Notes under the pieces: model-generated
The model's database searches: none
Seen by the model: only the letters and a program-made list of their open reading frames with translations
What the model was told of the DNA's origin: nothing
Shown: positions 11,000 to 21,200 of the stretch, in pieces
How positions within the stretch are numbered: position 1 is the stretch's first letter
How the letters are laid out: each line of letters starts with the position of its first letter
Assembly: GCA_025765595.1 (NCBI GenBank)
Contig: JAIVFH010000302.1
Span: 1-30,475 of the forward strand
Source of the DNA: Obelidium mucronatum
Taxonomy: Eukaryota; Chytridiomycota; Chytridiomycetes; Chytridiales; Chytriomycetaceae
Length of the DNA stretch: 30,475 bases
Reading direction: 5' to 3'
Made by a program: the position numbers and the translations under genes

Positions 11000-12361
11000 A
11001 TGCGACTGTCAACAAGAGCCCATGCCAACCTGACACGGCCTTCCATCCTCGCAGAAGGAGCGGCAGCAGCAGCAGCCAATCCCTTTTCAGAAACGAGCAA
11101 TCCAGATGGAATTGTCAATTTGGGAAGGGCAGAGAACAAACTGATGGACCAAGAAGTGCTTGATATGTTGCCTGTGACACTCAAGGCCGAACACCTTCCG
11201 TACGGATTGTATCACGGCTCCAAACTCCTCAGAGAGAATATTGCGCGATTGTTTAATACTCGGTTGGCGTTGGATAGGCCATTGACGTCTGACCAGGTGG
11301 CTGTGGGGAACGGTGCGACACCTCTCGTGTCCTGTGCCGCAATGATGTAAGAAGGTTTTGTTCGATAAAGAGACGATCTTTTCTAAAAAAGAAACATAAA
11401 ACTCAAAAAAAAACAGCGTTGCTGACTATGGAGACGCAATTCTTCTTCCAACGCCAGTGTATGGATCTTTTGGACGTGATATTGAAGCGGCCGCCGGTGT
11501 TTCTGTTGTTCTCGCGAGAGCGACGGGATCCAATGAATATCCCACGCTTCAAGAACTGGATCAAGCGTTTCAATCCCATCCCAAAGTGAAAGCGATACTG
11601 ATTACCAATCCGGGGAACCCATCAGGACGAATCATGCCACTTGAAACACTTGTATCATGGTTAAAATGGGCGGAATCCAAAAAGATTCATGTCATTGTGG
11701 ATGAAGTGTACATGTTTAGCGTATGGAACGAGTCAGCGACTTTTGTTTCTGCGCTTACTTTTCACGAGGATATCATTGATTCCAGCCGATTGCATACGAT
11801 TTGGTCGTTTAGCAAAGATTTTTGCATGAATGGAATGCGCGCAGCAGCTTTAACGTGGGTTGTTTTGTGGGATATTGTTGTGTGGTATATTGAACTCCTT
11901 CTTTCTATGCTAGTTCGCGCAATGCCGACTTTATCCGGGCGTACAAGGAGCTTGCGTACTTCCACGCAATCCCGCGGGTGGTTGACGCCGGACTTGCGCA
12001 CTTTCTCCAGGACCTCGAGCGCGTCGACGCGTTCATCCGCACGAACCACGCGCGGCTGCGCGCCGCGTTTGCGTATGTGTTGGCGCAGCTGGACGCGCGG
12101 CGCGTCGCGTACCGGGCGCCGCAGGCGGGCATCTGCGTGTGGCTTTCGGCGACTTCGGCGCAAAAAGAAAAAGAAAAAAAAGAAAAAAACGACGCCGAAA
12201 AAGACGACGCCGAACTGTTCCGCGCGCTGCTCCGCGGCGGCGTCTACGCAGCGCCCGGCGCCGCCTTCTTCTGCGACAAGCCCGGGATGCTGCGCGTGAT
12301 CGTGTCGCTGCCGCAAAACACCCTCGAGGTCGGCGTGCGGCGTCTGCTCAAAGTGCTGTGA
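11000..12361 (+). CDS. Class I/II PLP-dependent aminotransferase, ACC-synthase-like
   Basis: Fold-type I pyridoxal-phosphate enzyme of the aminotransferase/ACC synthase-like branch. Exons are 11000-11346, 11417-11854 and 11914-12361, giving 410 residues. Signatures are YGLYHGSKLLRENIA, NPGNPSG (cofactor-binding Asn), VDEVY (Asp and Tyr), SFSKDF with the Schiff-base Lys, NGMR with the phosphate-binding Arg, and a C-terminal GMLRV Arg that normally binds the substrate carboxylate. The last exon is strikingly GC-rich compared with exons 1 and 2 and carries a Lys/Glu/Asp-rich insert (KEKEKKEKNDAEKDDAE, about 12156-12216) between two core strands. The start is the first ATG after a very AT-rich leader; the upstream in-frame extension has no ATG. 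The substrate is unknown: an aminotransferase acting on amino acids is as likely as a true ACC synthase. Confidence 0.88.
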
Positions 12362-12472
12362 TTCTTTTTTCTTTTTTTGTTTTTACAATTTTTCTTTTTT
12401 CTTCTTTTTCGGCTCTTTGGTCATCGCCAAAAAATCATTTTCAAATTTCAACAAAATACAAAATAATCAACA

Positions 12473-14453
12473 ATGTCCAATAATCGCAGATCAGTGTGCT
12501 TCCAATTCGAGCTGGAGCCGCTGGGATCAACTCACAAGAGACTGTGGGACAATGAATTCAGCAACAATCAGTCAAGCGATGACGCAATTCAAGCTGCCGA
12601 GTCCGATGTACTGCACAAGTCCCTCCTTTCCGATGTCAACGCTTTCATGCCCTGGACTCTCAATTCACTCTCACTGTCGAGAGGAAAGCAATTTCACCAA
12701 GGAGGGAGGACGGCGGCAGACGACGAAGAGAGCGAGGTGTTGGCTCCAAGTCGCTATCCGGAACTAAAAAAGTGGGGCATTGAACCCACCAGAGACGGTC
12801 GATTGAGCAAATTCTTGCAGCTATATCAAGATGATACGGAAGCTGGAATGGGTGGCGGTGCCGACTATGAGGCCTGCGATGATGTTCTAAAGGTATGTCA
12901 GTTTTTAATTGGATGTGGGTGGGTGAAAGCGATTTGATCCGACTTACTCTTTTTTGGGGGCCACAGTCTTATGCTAAACAGCAAAGGCACTCTCAAAAAA
13001 TAGCCGATATGCTGGGGAAGGGTGCTTTGGAGGATGTGGATGAAAATGATGCTGCATTCCTATCAGCACGGGATACAACATCTCCTTCAGAGGTGAACAT
13101 ACAAACCACTCTGGAAAGGAACTTGAAGAGGCAAAGAAACGACGATAAGCAAGGACGAATCAAGGCATTCCTGAGTCGGAAGGGATGTTTGTGCGCACTG
13201 GTCATACTTTTAGTGTTGATTGTCGCAGGAGTGGTTTTGATTGTGCGAGCAACCAAAAAGAACTCTTCGGATTCTGTATCAGCTGGTACCTCGGGAAGCG
13301 TGGCCGGGATACCTGAAACGGGATCGAACTCTACAGTAGTGGTTCAAAAGTTCCCACCAGTAACGTTTAATCAACACCATGACTTCAGTTGGGCACCTCC
13401 ATCATGGCAAAAAGCCCCGCCTGTTCCGGTTTGGACTCAATACTTTAGCAGGGCGGTACCCAATCCAAAAGTTTCACCCGACATTTTCAAATGCACCGTT
13501 AATATCCCAAAAGTCTGGTCAGCTACTTTCGATGATGGACCGTCTCCTGTTACCCATATCCTGACTGATTGTAACCTTTTTTTCTATTTTTTTATTTTTT
13601 ATTTTGTGGAGTATTCACGGATCAATTGAATACAGACTTGAAATCCAAGAACGTTTTGACAACGTTTTACGTGATTGGATCCGTTGCCGTCAAACACCCA
13701 CAAATTATGGTGGATACATTCAACGCTGGCCATGAGATTTCGTAAGTGGCTTTGATTGACATATCCCACAGTCAAAAATGCTCATCAAACAGGTAAAAAA
13801 AAAAAAAAATAATAATCAGAATCCACACATGGAGCCACCAAAATCTAACAGCCACCGCTCTCGCCGACGAAAACCAATTCATTGCCGAGCTTGTCTATGG
13901 CGCCAAGGCGATATACGATGTCCTCGGCGTCGCGCCTCGATACTTTCGACCGCCTTATGGTGCCTCAGGAGAACGCGTTCGTCGTCTCGCTGCAACTATG
14001 GGACTTACTTCGGTTTCATATCTCGATTCTCAAGATTGGATGCATTACAATGAGTTGGCTAAATTGGAAACGATTGTTCCCCCGAATTTCCGGAAATGGG
14101 TCACCCAAGGTCGGACACATGATATTACACTTCAGCATGATGTTTGGGAGTAAGTTGTTAAAAATGATGTTTTTTTTTTTTTTTTTTTTTTTTTGGTTTC
14201 TTCAACCATTTTTTTTTTGATTTCTTCAGCCATTTTTTTTATTAAGCCATTGTTTTTTTTACGCCTTTTCAGGCCGGAAGTAGTTGTTGCCAAAGAAGCA
14301 CTGGATATTTTGTTGAATGCTGGATACACGCTCAAACCTGTTTTTGAATGTTTGGGAGAATCTTCCCCATATGGTAACAAGATTCTGGAAGGTTTCTTCA
14401 AGTCTGGGCAGTTTGAAACACGGGATCGAGTGCTCCCAGTTTACTCAAGTTGA
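12473..14453 (+). CDS. Type II membrane polysaccharide (chitin) deacetylase, NodB family
   Basis: Predicted metal-dependent deacetylase acting on chitin at the cell surface. Exons are 12473-12892, 12967-13570, 13636-13741, 13820-14149 and 14273-14453, giving 546 residues. There is a hydrophilic N-terminus of about 213 residues, one membrane helix (about 214-233, ALVILLVLIVAGVVLIV), a Ser/Gly-rich stalk, then the catalytic domain. All NodB motifs are present: TFDDGPS (catalytic base and metal Asp), HTWSH (metal His pair), RPPYG, and LQHDVWE near the end. The splice sites that create HTWSH and HDVWE are supported by family conservation. The basic residues before the helix favour an N-in/C-out topology. 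The long cytoplasmic tail is unusual, since many fungal relatives are secreted or GPI-anchored. The intron at 14150-14272 contains long T runs. Confidence 0.9.
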
Positions 14454-14600
14454 AAGAAAAATATGGGCGTGTTTTTTTGTTCATATTCATTTCTGTTGCG
14501 TTGAAAGTTTGCTTACATTACAATAATTAAGAAACAAGTTCGAAACTTGCATTCAAAAAAGGTCATTATATCTGCACGTTGCGTTTCTATTGCCCACGCA

Positions 14601-14630
14601 TGCGATGGTGAAATCGTTAATATTTGAACC
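14601..14630. promoter_or_regulatory. Upstream element shared with antiporter copy 2
   Basis: TGCGATGGTGAAATCGTTAA followed by TATTTGAACC lies about 80-110 bp before the start of antiporter copy 1. A closely similar block precedes copy 2 at 17900-17924. The rest of the two upstream regions shows little similarity, so this may be a retained regulatory element. Its function is not known. Confidence 0.35.
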
Positions 14631-14708
14631 TTGCGATTTTTCTGCCTCCCAAAATTGGAATAATACGCCAACAACGAAAAGAGAAACGTTAACAGATCAC
14701 TGAAAATA

Positions 14709-15945
14709 ATGGTTGAAAGCGGAACTATCCTCAGCGGTGCCAACCCTTTGACCATCAGTCCTATCGCCCTCTTTCTCCTTCAAAACTGTCTCATTATTGC
14801 AACTACACGGTTGCTTACGTTTCCCTTGAAGTGGTTGCGACAACCCCCTGTCATTGCAGAAGTAGTAGGCGGTCTACTTCTCGGAGCATCTTGTCTATCT
14901 CGAATCCCTGCTTTCAAGGATAATGTGTTTCCCAAGTCCTCGATGCCAATGATTAAGCTGGTGGCTGACATTGGTCTTGTGTTCTACCTTTTCCTTGTTC
15001 GTATTAATGCTGTTACACCACAATGTTCTGAAAGCAGTTCTAACTTCTCTTCTCTCTCCTTTCGCTGCGTTGTATTCAGGTCGGACTGGAACTCAATGTG
15101 CTGGAGCTGTTGAAGGACTACAAAAAGTCTGCTTCTATTTCTATCGCAGGAATCATTTTACCATTCGCCCTCGGATGCTCCATCGCCAACCTCATTTACG
15201 TTAATTACGCTGACCAATCAGTCCCATACCTCTCCTTCCTCCTCTTTATGGGGATTTCAATGTCCATCACTGCGTTCCCAGTGTTGGCAAGAATCCTGAC
15301 TGAACGAAAACTGCTTCATACTCCCGTCGGCCAAGCCACAATCTCAGCCGCCGCTGTTGACGACTTTGTCGCCTGGTCTCTGCTAGTCCTCGTCATTGCC
15401 CTGATCAACAACTCCAAGGGCGAAGCCGGCCCTTCCACCTACCTCTCAGCCCTCTACGTTGTCCTCTGCATCATTGCATACGGGTTATTCCTCTGGTTCG
15501 CCATCCGCCCACTCCTGCGTCGCCTCCTGGCAGCCTCCGTCGACCGCGAAAGCATCCACCAACTCCTCCTCTTTTTCGTCTTTTTCCTGGTCCTCATATC
15601 CGGCTGGTTCACTGAAGTAGTAGGCGTCAAGGCGATTTTCGGTGCCTTCATGGTCGGCGTGATTATGCCACACGACCACGGTTTCGCAATCAAGCTTGTC
15701 CATCAGATTGAAGATTTGGTGCGCATAGTGTTTCTGCCCCTGTTTTTCGCGTATTCGGGGTTGAATACGCGGTTGGAGTTGTTGGATGATGGGCTTTCGT
15801 GGGCGTTTGTGTTGTTGGTTTGTGTGATTGCGTGTGTGGGGAAGATTGTGGGGTGTACGTTGAGTGCGCGGTATGCTGGGTTGAATTGGAGGGAGTCGAG
15901 TGCGGTGGGGGTTTTGATGAATACGAGAGGGTGAGTTTGTCCCCT

Positions 15946-16005
<60 letters not shown>

Positions 16006-17536
16006 CGGAGTTTTGTTTCTAATATTTTGTGATTTTGTGTACTAGGTTGGTGGAGATTATTGTTCTCAACATTGGTTTGAATGCTGGAGTTATTACACCA
16101 AAGATCTTTGCAATGTTTGTGCTTATGGCTATTTGTATGTATTTTTTTTTTGTGGGGCTATATTTTTGTAATTATGTGTACTTGGCTGATGTTTTTCATT
16201 GTGCATAGTCACTACTCTTTTGACTGTGCCTCTTATCTCTGTTGTGTATCCACACTCATGTATGTATTTTTGTTTTCGCAAAAAAAAAAAAATATCAACG
16301 AGATCTTAATACCGCTTCACTTCTTTTTTTTGTCCTCCCAAATAGACTACTCCGCGAAAACGGACGCTGATGGAATCGATGATGAGGCAACCGCTAACGG
16401 GCTTATCCCAGCGAATGACAGCAATTTGCGAGCTCTTGTTGTTCTTCCAGCCATGAACGCAGTGACCCCAACCATGACTCTTTCTACGATTCTTTCTGGC
16501 AGCAAGCACCTGTCGTCTTTCACTGTGTTTGCCCTTCGACTTGTCAAGATGGATGAACGTCTGACTTCTGTGGTATGTCACTGATTTAATTTTTTTTTCA
16601 AGTATGGGTTATATTGACACTCTCCTCCTCTTTCAGTTGAAATTCGCAGACAGCAACACCAAAGAAGACCCCGTCCTCCACATTTTCCAAACCTTATCCG
16701 CCCTTCACGGATACACATCCCACCCACTCCTCCAATTCTCTGAAAACCGCGACATTACAGAAACAATTGTCGACGCCGCCAAACAATCAACCGCGAATTT
16801 GATTGTAATCCCTCAAGTCGCCGTCAAATCTACTCCGGAATCATCCTCCTGGCTCGGAGACGATGTCACCCAAACCACCCGCCACCTCGCGCAAAAGGTT
16901 TCCAAGGCCTTGGATGCAAGTGCTGCTGTGATTCATTTTATCGATCGTGGGTTCTTGACGCCTGTGGAAAGTTCTGAGACTGCACTTGCAGTTTTCAAGG
17001 GAAAAGGGACAACCGCCGCGGTACCTGTCACCACCCCCGCAGTAGTGGCCCCCGTGTCTATTGTGCTTGTTCTTGGAGGAGGACACCAAGACGCGTCAGA
17101 GGCAGAAGCGATTCGATTCGTTCAACATTTATCATCCTCTGAGAACGTTGCATCGAGCGTTACATTCAATGTCCACATTATTCGAATCAACAACAACACT
17201 TCCTCGCAAAACAACATTAGCGGCGGTGTTTCCACCAAATCTCTTGACTTGACCGGCGGCGCTGTGAAAGCCGAGTCCAAACTAGGAATCAAAAACGCTA
17301 TTGAAGTAGAAATCGATAATACATCCATCCAAGCAGTGACAACCCAAATCGCATCAATTGTATCGAGTCATAAGGACTTGGTGGTGGTTGGAGATGGGTT
17401 GTTGAAGGAGGCGGAAGATCATTTCCTTGTTGAGGGTGGTGCTGGTGGTGGGAGCCATAAACAGACTGTTGGGTTGGAGAGTTGGTTGGAGTATGAGTCT
17501 GCGGCGTCTATTGCAATTGTTCATGGGCACAAGTAA
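14709..17536 (+). CDS. K+/H+ antiporter, CPA2 family (Kha1/CHX-like), copy 1
   Basis: Predicted monovalent cation/H+ exchanger of endomembranes controlling K+ and luminal pH. Exons are 14709-14996, 15080-15930, 16046-16134, 16209-16259, 16346-16572 and 16637-17536, giving 801 residues. The N-terminal half is a CPA exchanger domain of about 12 helices with RQPPVIAEVVGGLLLGAS, MGISMSITAFPVLARIL, and the paired Asp of AAAVDDF (residues 190-191) that carries ions in this family. The C-terminal half (from about residue 430) is a soluble CHX/Kha1-type regulatory region with two Rossmann-like parts, starting RALVVLPAMNAV and ending ESAASIAIVHG. All five intron positions match copy 2. Intron 2 carries a 56-nt T run. 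The last 200 bp of exon 2 switch abruptly to G/T-ending codons. The transported ion is inferred from the family. Confidence 0.92.
15948..16003 (+). repeat. 56-nt T homopolymer inside an intron
   Basis: An uninterrupted run of 56 T lies in the second intron (15931-16045) of antiporter copy 1. The equivalent intron of copy 2 (19239-19301) has only short T runs. The length in the real genome may differ because such tracts are error-prone in sequencing. Confidence 0.9.
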
Positions 17537-18032
17537 AAAAAAAAGAAGAAGCAAGGAATCTGTTTCGGTGTGGTAGCACTCTGCATTACTAAAATAATAA
17601 AATTTGATCGAGGTGAAAAAAAATAATAAATCTTAATATCAGTGTCCTTCAAGCTCCCCACGTTTATGATGGGCGTGAAAACGATAAAGTATGAAAATTT
17701 GATCTTACGCTGCTGGTTTTTGAAGTATTAACTGCCGTTTTAAATATAAATGCAATTGTACCTATCTCTTCCGTTTTTATTATTATAATGAGAATAAGAA
17801 GCCTTGATTACGTATAAATATTACATCTTAATTACTCACTACACATTCTTTTTTTTTTTTTGGCACGGGCCCAGTTTGTTTCCGAAATACGTTACCCGTG
17901 CGATGGTGACATCATGATTTGAACCCAAGCATGGGAGTCAAGCCCGATTGATACAAAAAAAGGAGGATTTCGCTGGACGTCGAATCAAACGAAAAAAAAA
18001 CAGAAAAACCTGGCTATAATTATTATCATCAA
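17537..18032. other. 496 bp spacer between the tandem antiporters
   Basis: AT-rich spacer holding the 3' region of copy 1 (AATAATAAA-like at about 17590) and the promoter of copy 2. It includes a TATAAATA sequence near 17814, a T run near 17850 and the element shared with copy 1 at 17900-17924. I see no open frame, RNA gene or mobile-element end in it. Confidence 0.6.
17900..17924. promoter_or_regulatory. Upstream element shared with antiporter copy 1
   Basis: GCGATGGTGACATCATGATT followed by TGAACC aligns with the block at 14601-14630 ahead of copy 1, allowing a few gap bases. It contains TGACATCA, one base from a CRE-type palindrome. It lies about 110-135 bp before the ATG of copy 2. Confidence 0.35.
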
Positions 18033-20889
18033 ATGGTTGAAAGTGGAACCATCCTCAGTGGGGCGAATCCCATGTCAATCAGTCCAGTTGCGCTGTTTCT
18101 GATCCAAACCTGCCTCATTATTGCTACATCTCGACTTCTGACGATTCCACTCAAATGGCTGCGCCAACCAGCGGTTATTGCAGAAGTATTGGGAGGTTTA
18201 CTTCTTGGGGCGTCTTGTCTGTCTCAGATACCAGCTTTCAAGGAAAACGTCTTTCCCAAGTCTTCAATGCCTATGATCAAGCTTGTGGCTGAAATTGGCC
18301 TCATCTTTTATCTGTTTTTGGTATTCCTTGCTTCTTTTTTTTGATTGGAACTTCCCCTTTTGCTGACCCCTCACAAAAAAAAAGGTTGGACTAGAACTGG
18401 ATCCAGTCGAACTCATCAAAACCTTCAAAAAATCAGTTTCCATTTCCGTCGCTGGAATTGCCATCCCTTTCGCTCTTGGATGCGCCATCGCCAACCTCAT
18501 TTACGTTAATTACGCGGATCCCACTGTGTCCTATGTTTCCTTCCTCCTCTTTATGGGTATTTCAATGTCCATCACTGCGTTCCCAGTGTTGGCAAGAATC
18601 CTGACTGAACGAAAACTGCTTCATACTCCCGTTGGACAAGCCACAATTTCTGCCGCAGCCGTCGATGATTTCATCGCATGGGCGCTTTTGGTTCTCGTTA
18701 TTGCTCTCATCAACAACTCCAAACATGGCGACGGAGGTCCCCAAACCTACCTCACTGCTTTATACGTATGTCTCTGTATTATCGCATACGCAGTATTTCT
18801 CTGGATGGCCATCCGCCCAGTACTCCGCCGCCTCCTCCTCGCTTCCGTTGGACAAGAGCATTTACACCAACTTCTCCTCTTTTTCGTGTTTCTCCTCGTT
18901 TTGTTCTCTTCCTGGTTCACGGAAATCATTGGAGTGCAAGCTATTTTCGGTGCATTCCTTGTGGGTGTGATTATGCCGCACGATCATGGGTTCGCAGTCA
19001 AATTGGCGTCGCAGATTGAAGATCTTGTTACGATTGTGTTTTTGCCCTTGTTTTTCGCTTATTCGGGGTTGAATACGCGGTTGGGGTTGTTGGATGATGC
19101 TCAGTCATGGGGTTTTGTGTTTTTGGTTTGTGTTGTTGCTTGTGCGGGGAAAATGATTGGGTGTACTGTGACTGCCAAGTTTTCGGGGTTGAATTGGAGA
19201 GAGTCTACTGCGGTTGGGATTTTGATGAATACCAGAGGGTGAGGGTTTTTTTTCTCTTTTTTTTTTGAATTTGTTTTTAACACATTGTCATATTTTATCA
19301 GACTAGTGCAGATTATTGTTCTTAATGTAGGACTGAATGCTGGCGTTATTACTGACAAGATCTTTGCAATGTTTGTCCTCATGGCGATTTGTGAGTTTTC
19401 TTTCCATCATTATTAGGAAACGAAATAACTTGTTTGTCCTCCTTTTACAGTCACAACCTTCTTAACCGTTCCTCTTATCTCCGTCGTATACCCATTCTCA
19501 TGTACCGTGTTTTTTTTTGTTTTTTCTTTTCTTTGAATTCTGTTGTTCTTAATCAGAATTTTGACATTTCAGATTACTCCCAAACTGCCAAAGCAATTGA
19601 CGATGACTTGGACAAGGAAGCAACTGCAGCTGATCTCGTTCCATCTCACGGTCAAGATGATTTACGCGCATTAGTTTTACTGCCCTCCATCAACGTTGTG
19701 TCGTCTGTCTTGACGCTCTCAACAGTTCTCTCGGGAAGCAGATATCTGTCTTCATTCACAGTTTTCGCTCTCAGGCTTGTAAAGATGGATGATCGCTTGA
19801 CTACGGTGGTAAGAACTGATCTCTTTTATTATTATTTTTTTCGGTCGTCCACAATCTGAAAAAAAAAAAAAAAAAAACACCGTCCTCCTTACAACCAAAC
19901 AGATGCAATTTGCAAACCGCAAAAACATAAAACAAGACCCCCTCCTCAACATTTTCCAAACCTTTTCCACCATCTACGGATTCGTTTCCAACCCACTCCT
20001 CAAATTCACTGAAACTTCAGACATTGTGTCGACAGTCGTGAACACTGCAAAACAATCCTCTGCAAACGTGATTGTGATCCCACAAGCCGCCGTAGTCGGC
20101 GAGGAAGCGGTGGTCGGCGATGCGTCTTCCTGGTTGGGTGATGATGCCACACAGACGACGCGTCAGTTGGCTCATTCTGTGTGGCTAGCGGTGCCTTCCA
20201 TCTCAGTTGTTCGGTTTATCGACCGCGGGTTCTTGAACCCAAGCAGTGGTGTCGATTCTACTTCTCTCCCACAATCAATCTTACAGCCCCGATACAACAA
20301 CACTCCATCAAAACTTGGTGGAGAATCCACAACACCTACCCCCCTCAATCCCACAACTGTTACCATCGTCTTGATCACCGCAGGTCTCTCTGATTCCTCT
20401 GAAGAAGAATCAATCCGCCTCGTTCAACACTTGACATCATCAGACACCATCTCCCAGCAATCCATTCACTTCAGTGTTCATATTCTGAGAGTCGGTGCTG
20501 CTGCTGCCGCCGCCGCTGCCGCCGCCGCCGGGAACTTGACAAACAGTGGCGCGCTTTCAATCGCCTCTGAAATCTCACTCAAGTCCGATATGACCACACG
20601 TACTGTAGGGATCCGTGATGCTGTTGAAGAACAGATTGAGGAAGGCGCGATTCCGTCCTTGTCGAGTCGAGTTGCTGCCCTTGCAACAGGTCACAAGGAT
20701 TTGGTTGTTGTTGGTGTAAGTGCGTTGAAGGAGTTTGAGAGTAAGCAGCAGCATCAGCAGCAGTTTATCATTGAAGGTGGGAAACAGAGCGGTGGTGTTG
20801 GTGGTGGTAGTAGCACTGGTGGGTTTGAAAGTTGGTTGGAGTATGAGTCGGCAGCTTCGATTGCCATTGTTTACGGAACTAGAAACTGA
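18033..20889 (+). CDS. K+/H+ antiporter, CPA2 family (Kha1/CHX-like), copy 2
   Basis: Tandem paralogue of the gene at 14709, same predicted exchanger role. Exons are 18033-18320, 18385-19238, 19302-19390, 19451-19501, 19573-19808 and 19903-20889, giving 834 residues. Exons 1, 3 and 4 have exactly the same lengths as copy 1 (288, 89 and 51 nt), and every intron phase matches, so the duplication included introns. The ion-site pair VDDF sits at residues 190-191. The membrane domain is highly similar to copy 1. The cytosolic C-terminus has diverged and gained low-complexity inserts: an 11-Ala run, a Gln-rich segment (KQQHQQQ) and a longer linker after the first Rossmann-like part. A 74-nt segment of exon 2 is identical in DNA to copy 1. 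The 3' third of exon 2 again changes to G/T-ending codons. Functional divergence in regulation, not transport, is an inference. Confidence 0.92.
20497..20529 (+). repeat. Eleven-codon alanine run in antiporter copy 2
   Basis: GCT/GCC codons in a row encode 11 alanines in the C-terminal regulatory region. The run is absent from copy 1 at the equivalent place, so it arose by expansion after the duplication or was lost from copy 1. Confidence 0.8.
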
Positions 20890-21200
20890 AAAGACACTGA
20901 AATGTAGAGATATGAGGATAATTAAAAATAATTAAAGAGATATTATACTCATTGTAATTTGTTTATCTCGCATTTATTGCTTTGGTTTTTAAAAAATCCC
21001 AACACCACCCTTGGGGCCGTTAAATAATCTATAACACTGTTATTTTATTCATAAATGTCGGGGGGAAAAAACATAATCTATATAAGGACATAGTACCGAA
21101 AAACCAATAGAAGTCACAAACTGCAACAAACAAAGAAACAAAAAAAAAATTCAGACAGATCGAGGAGTCAAACCAAAAAAAAAAAAAAAAAAGAAACACT
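20890..21200. other. Convergent 3' intergenic region
   Basis: These 311 bp separate the ends of antiporter copy 2 (plus) and the PPxY gene (minus). It is AT-rich with A runs at 21140-21192, and should contain both polyadenylation regions. No gene or RNA is evident. Confidence 0.6.

Noticed and set aside
17900..17930. tRNA-like B-box (GGTTCAAAT on the minus strand)
   Set aside because: No pairing T stem, acceptor stem or anticodon arm could be built around it.
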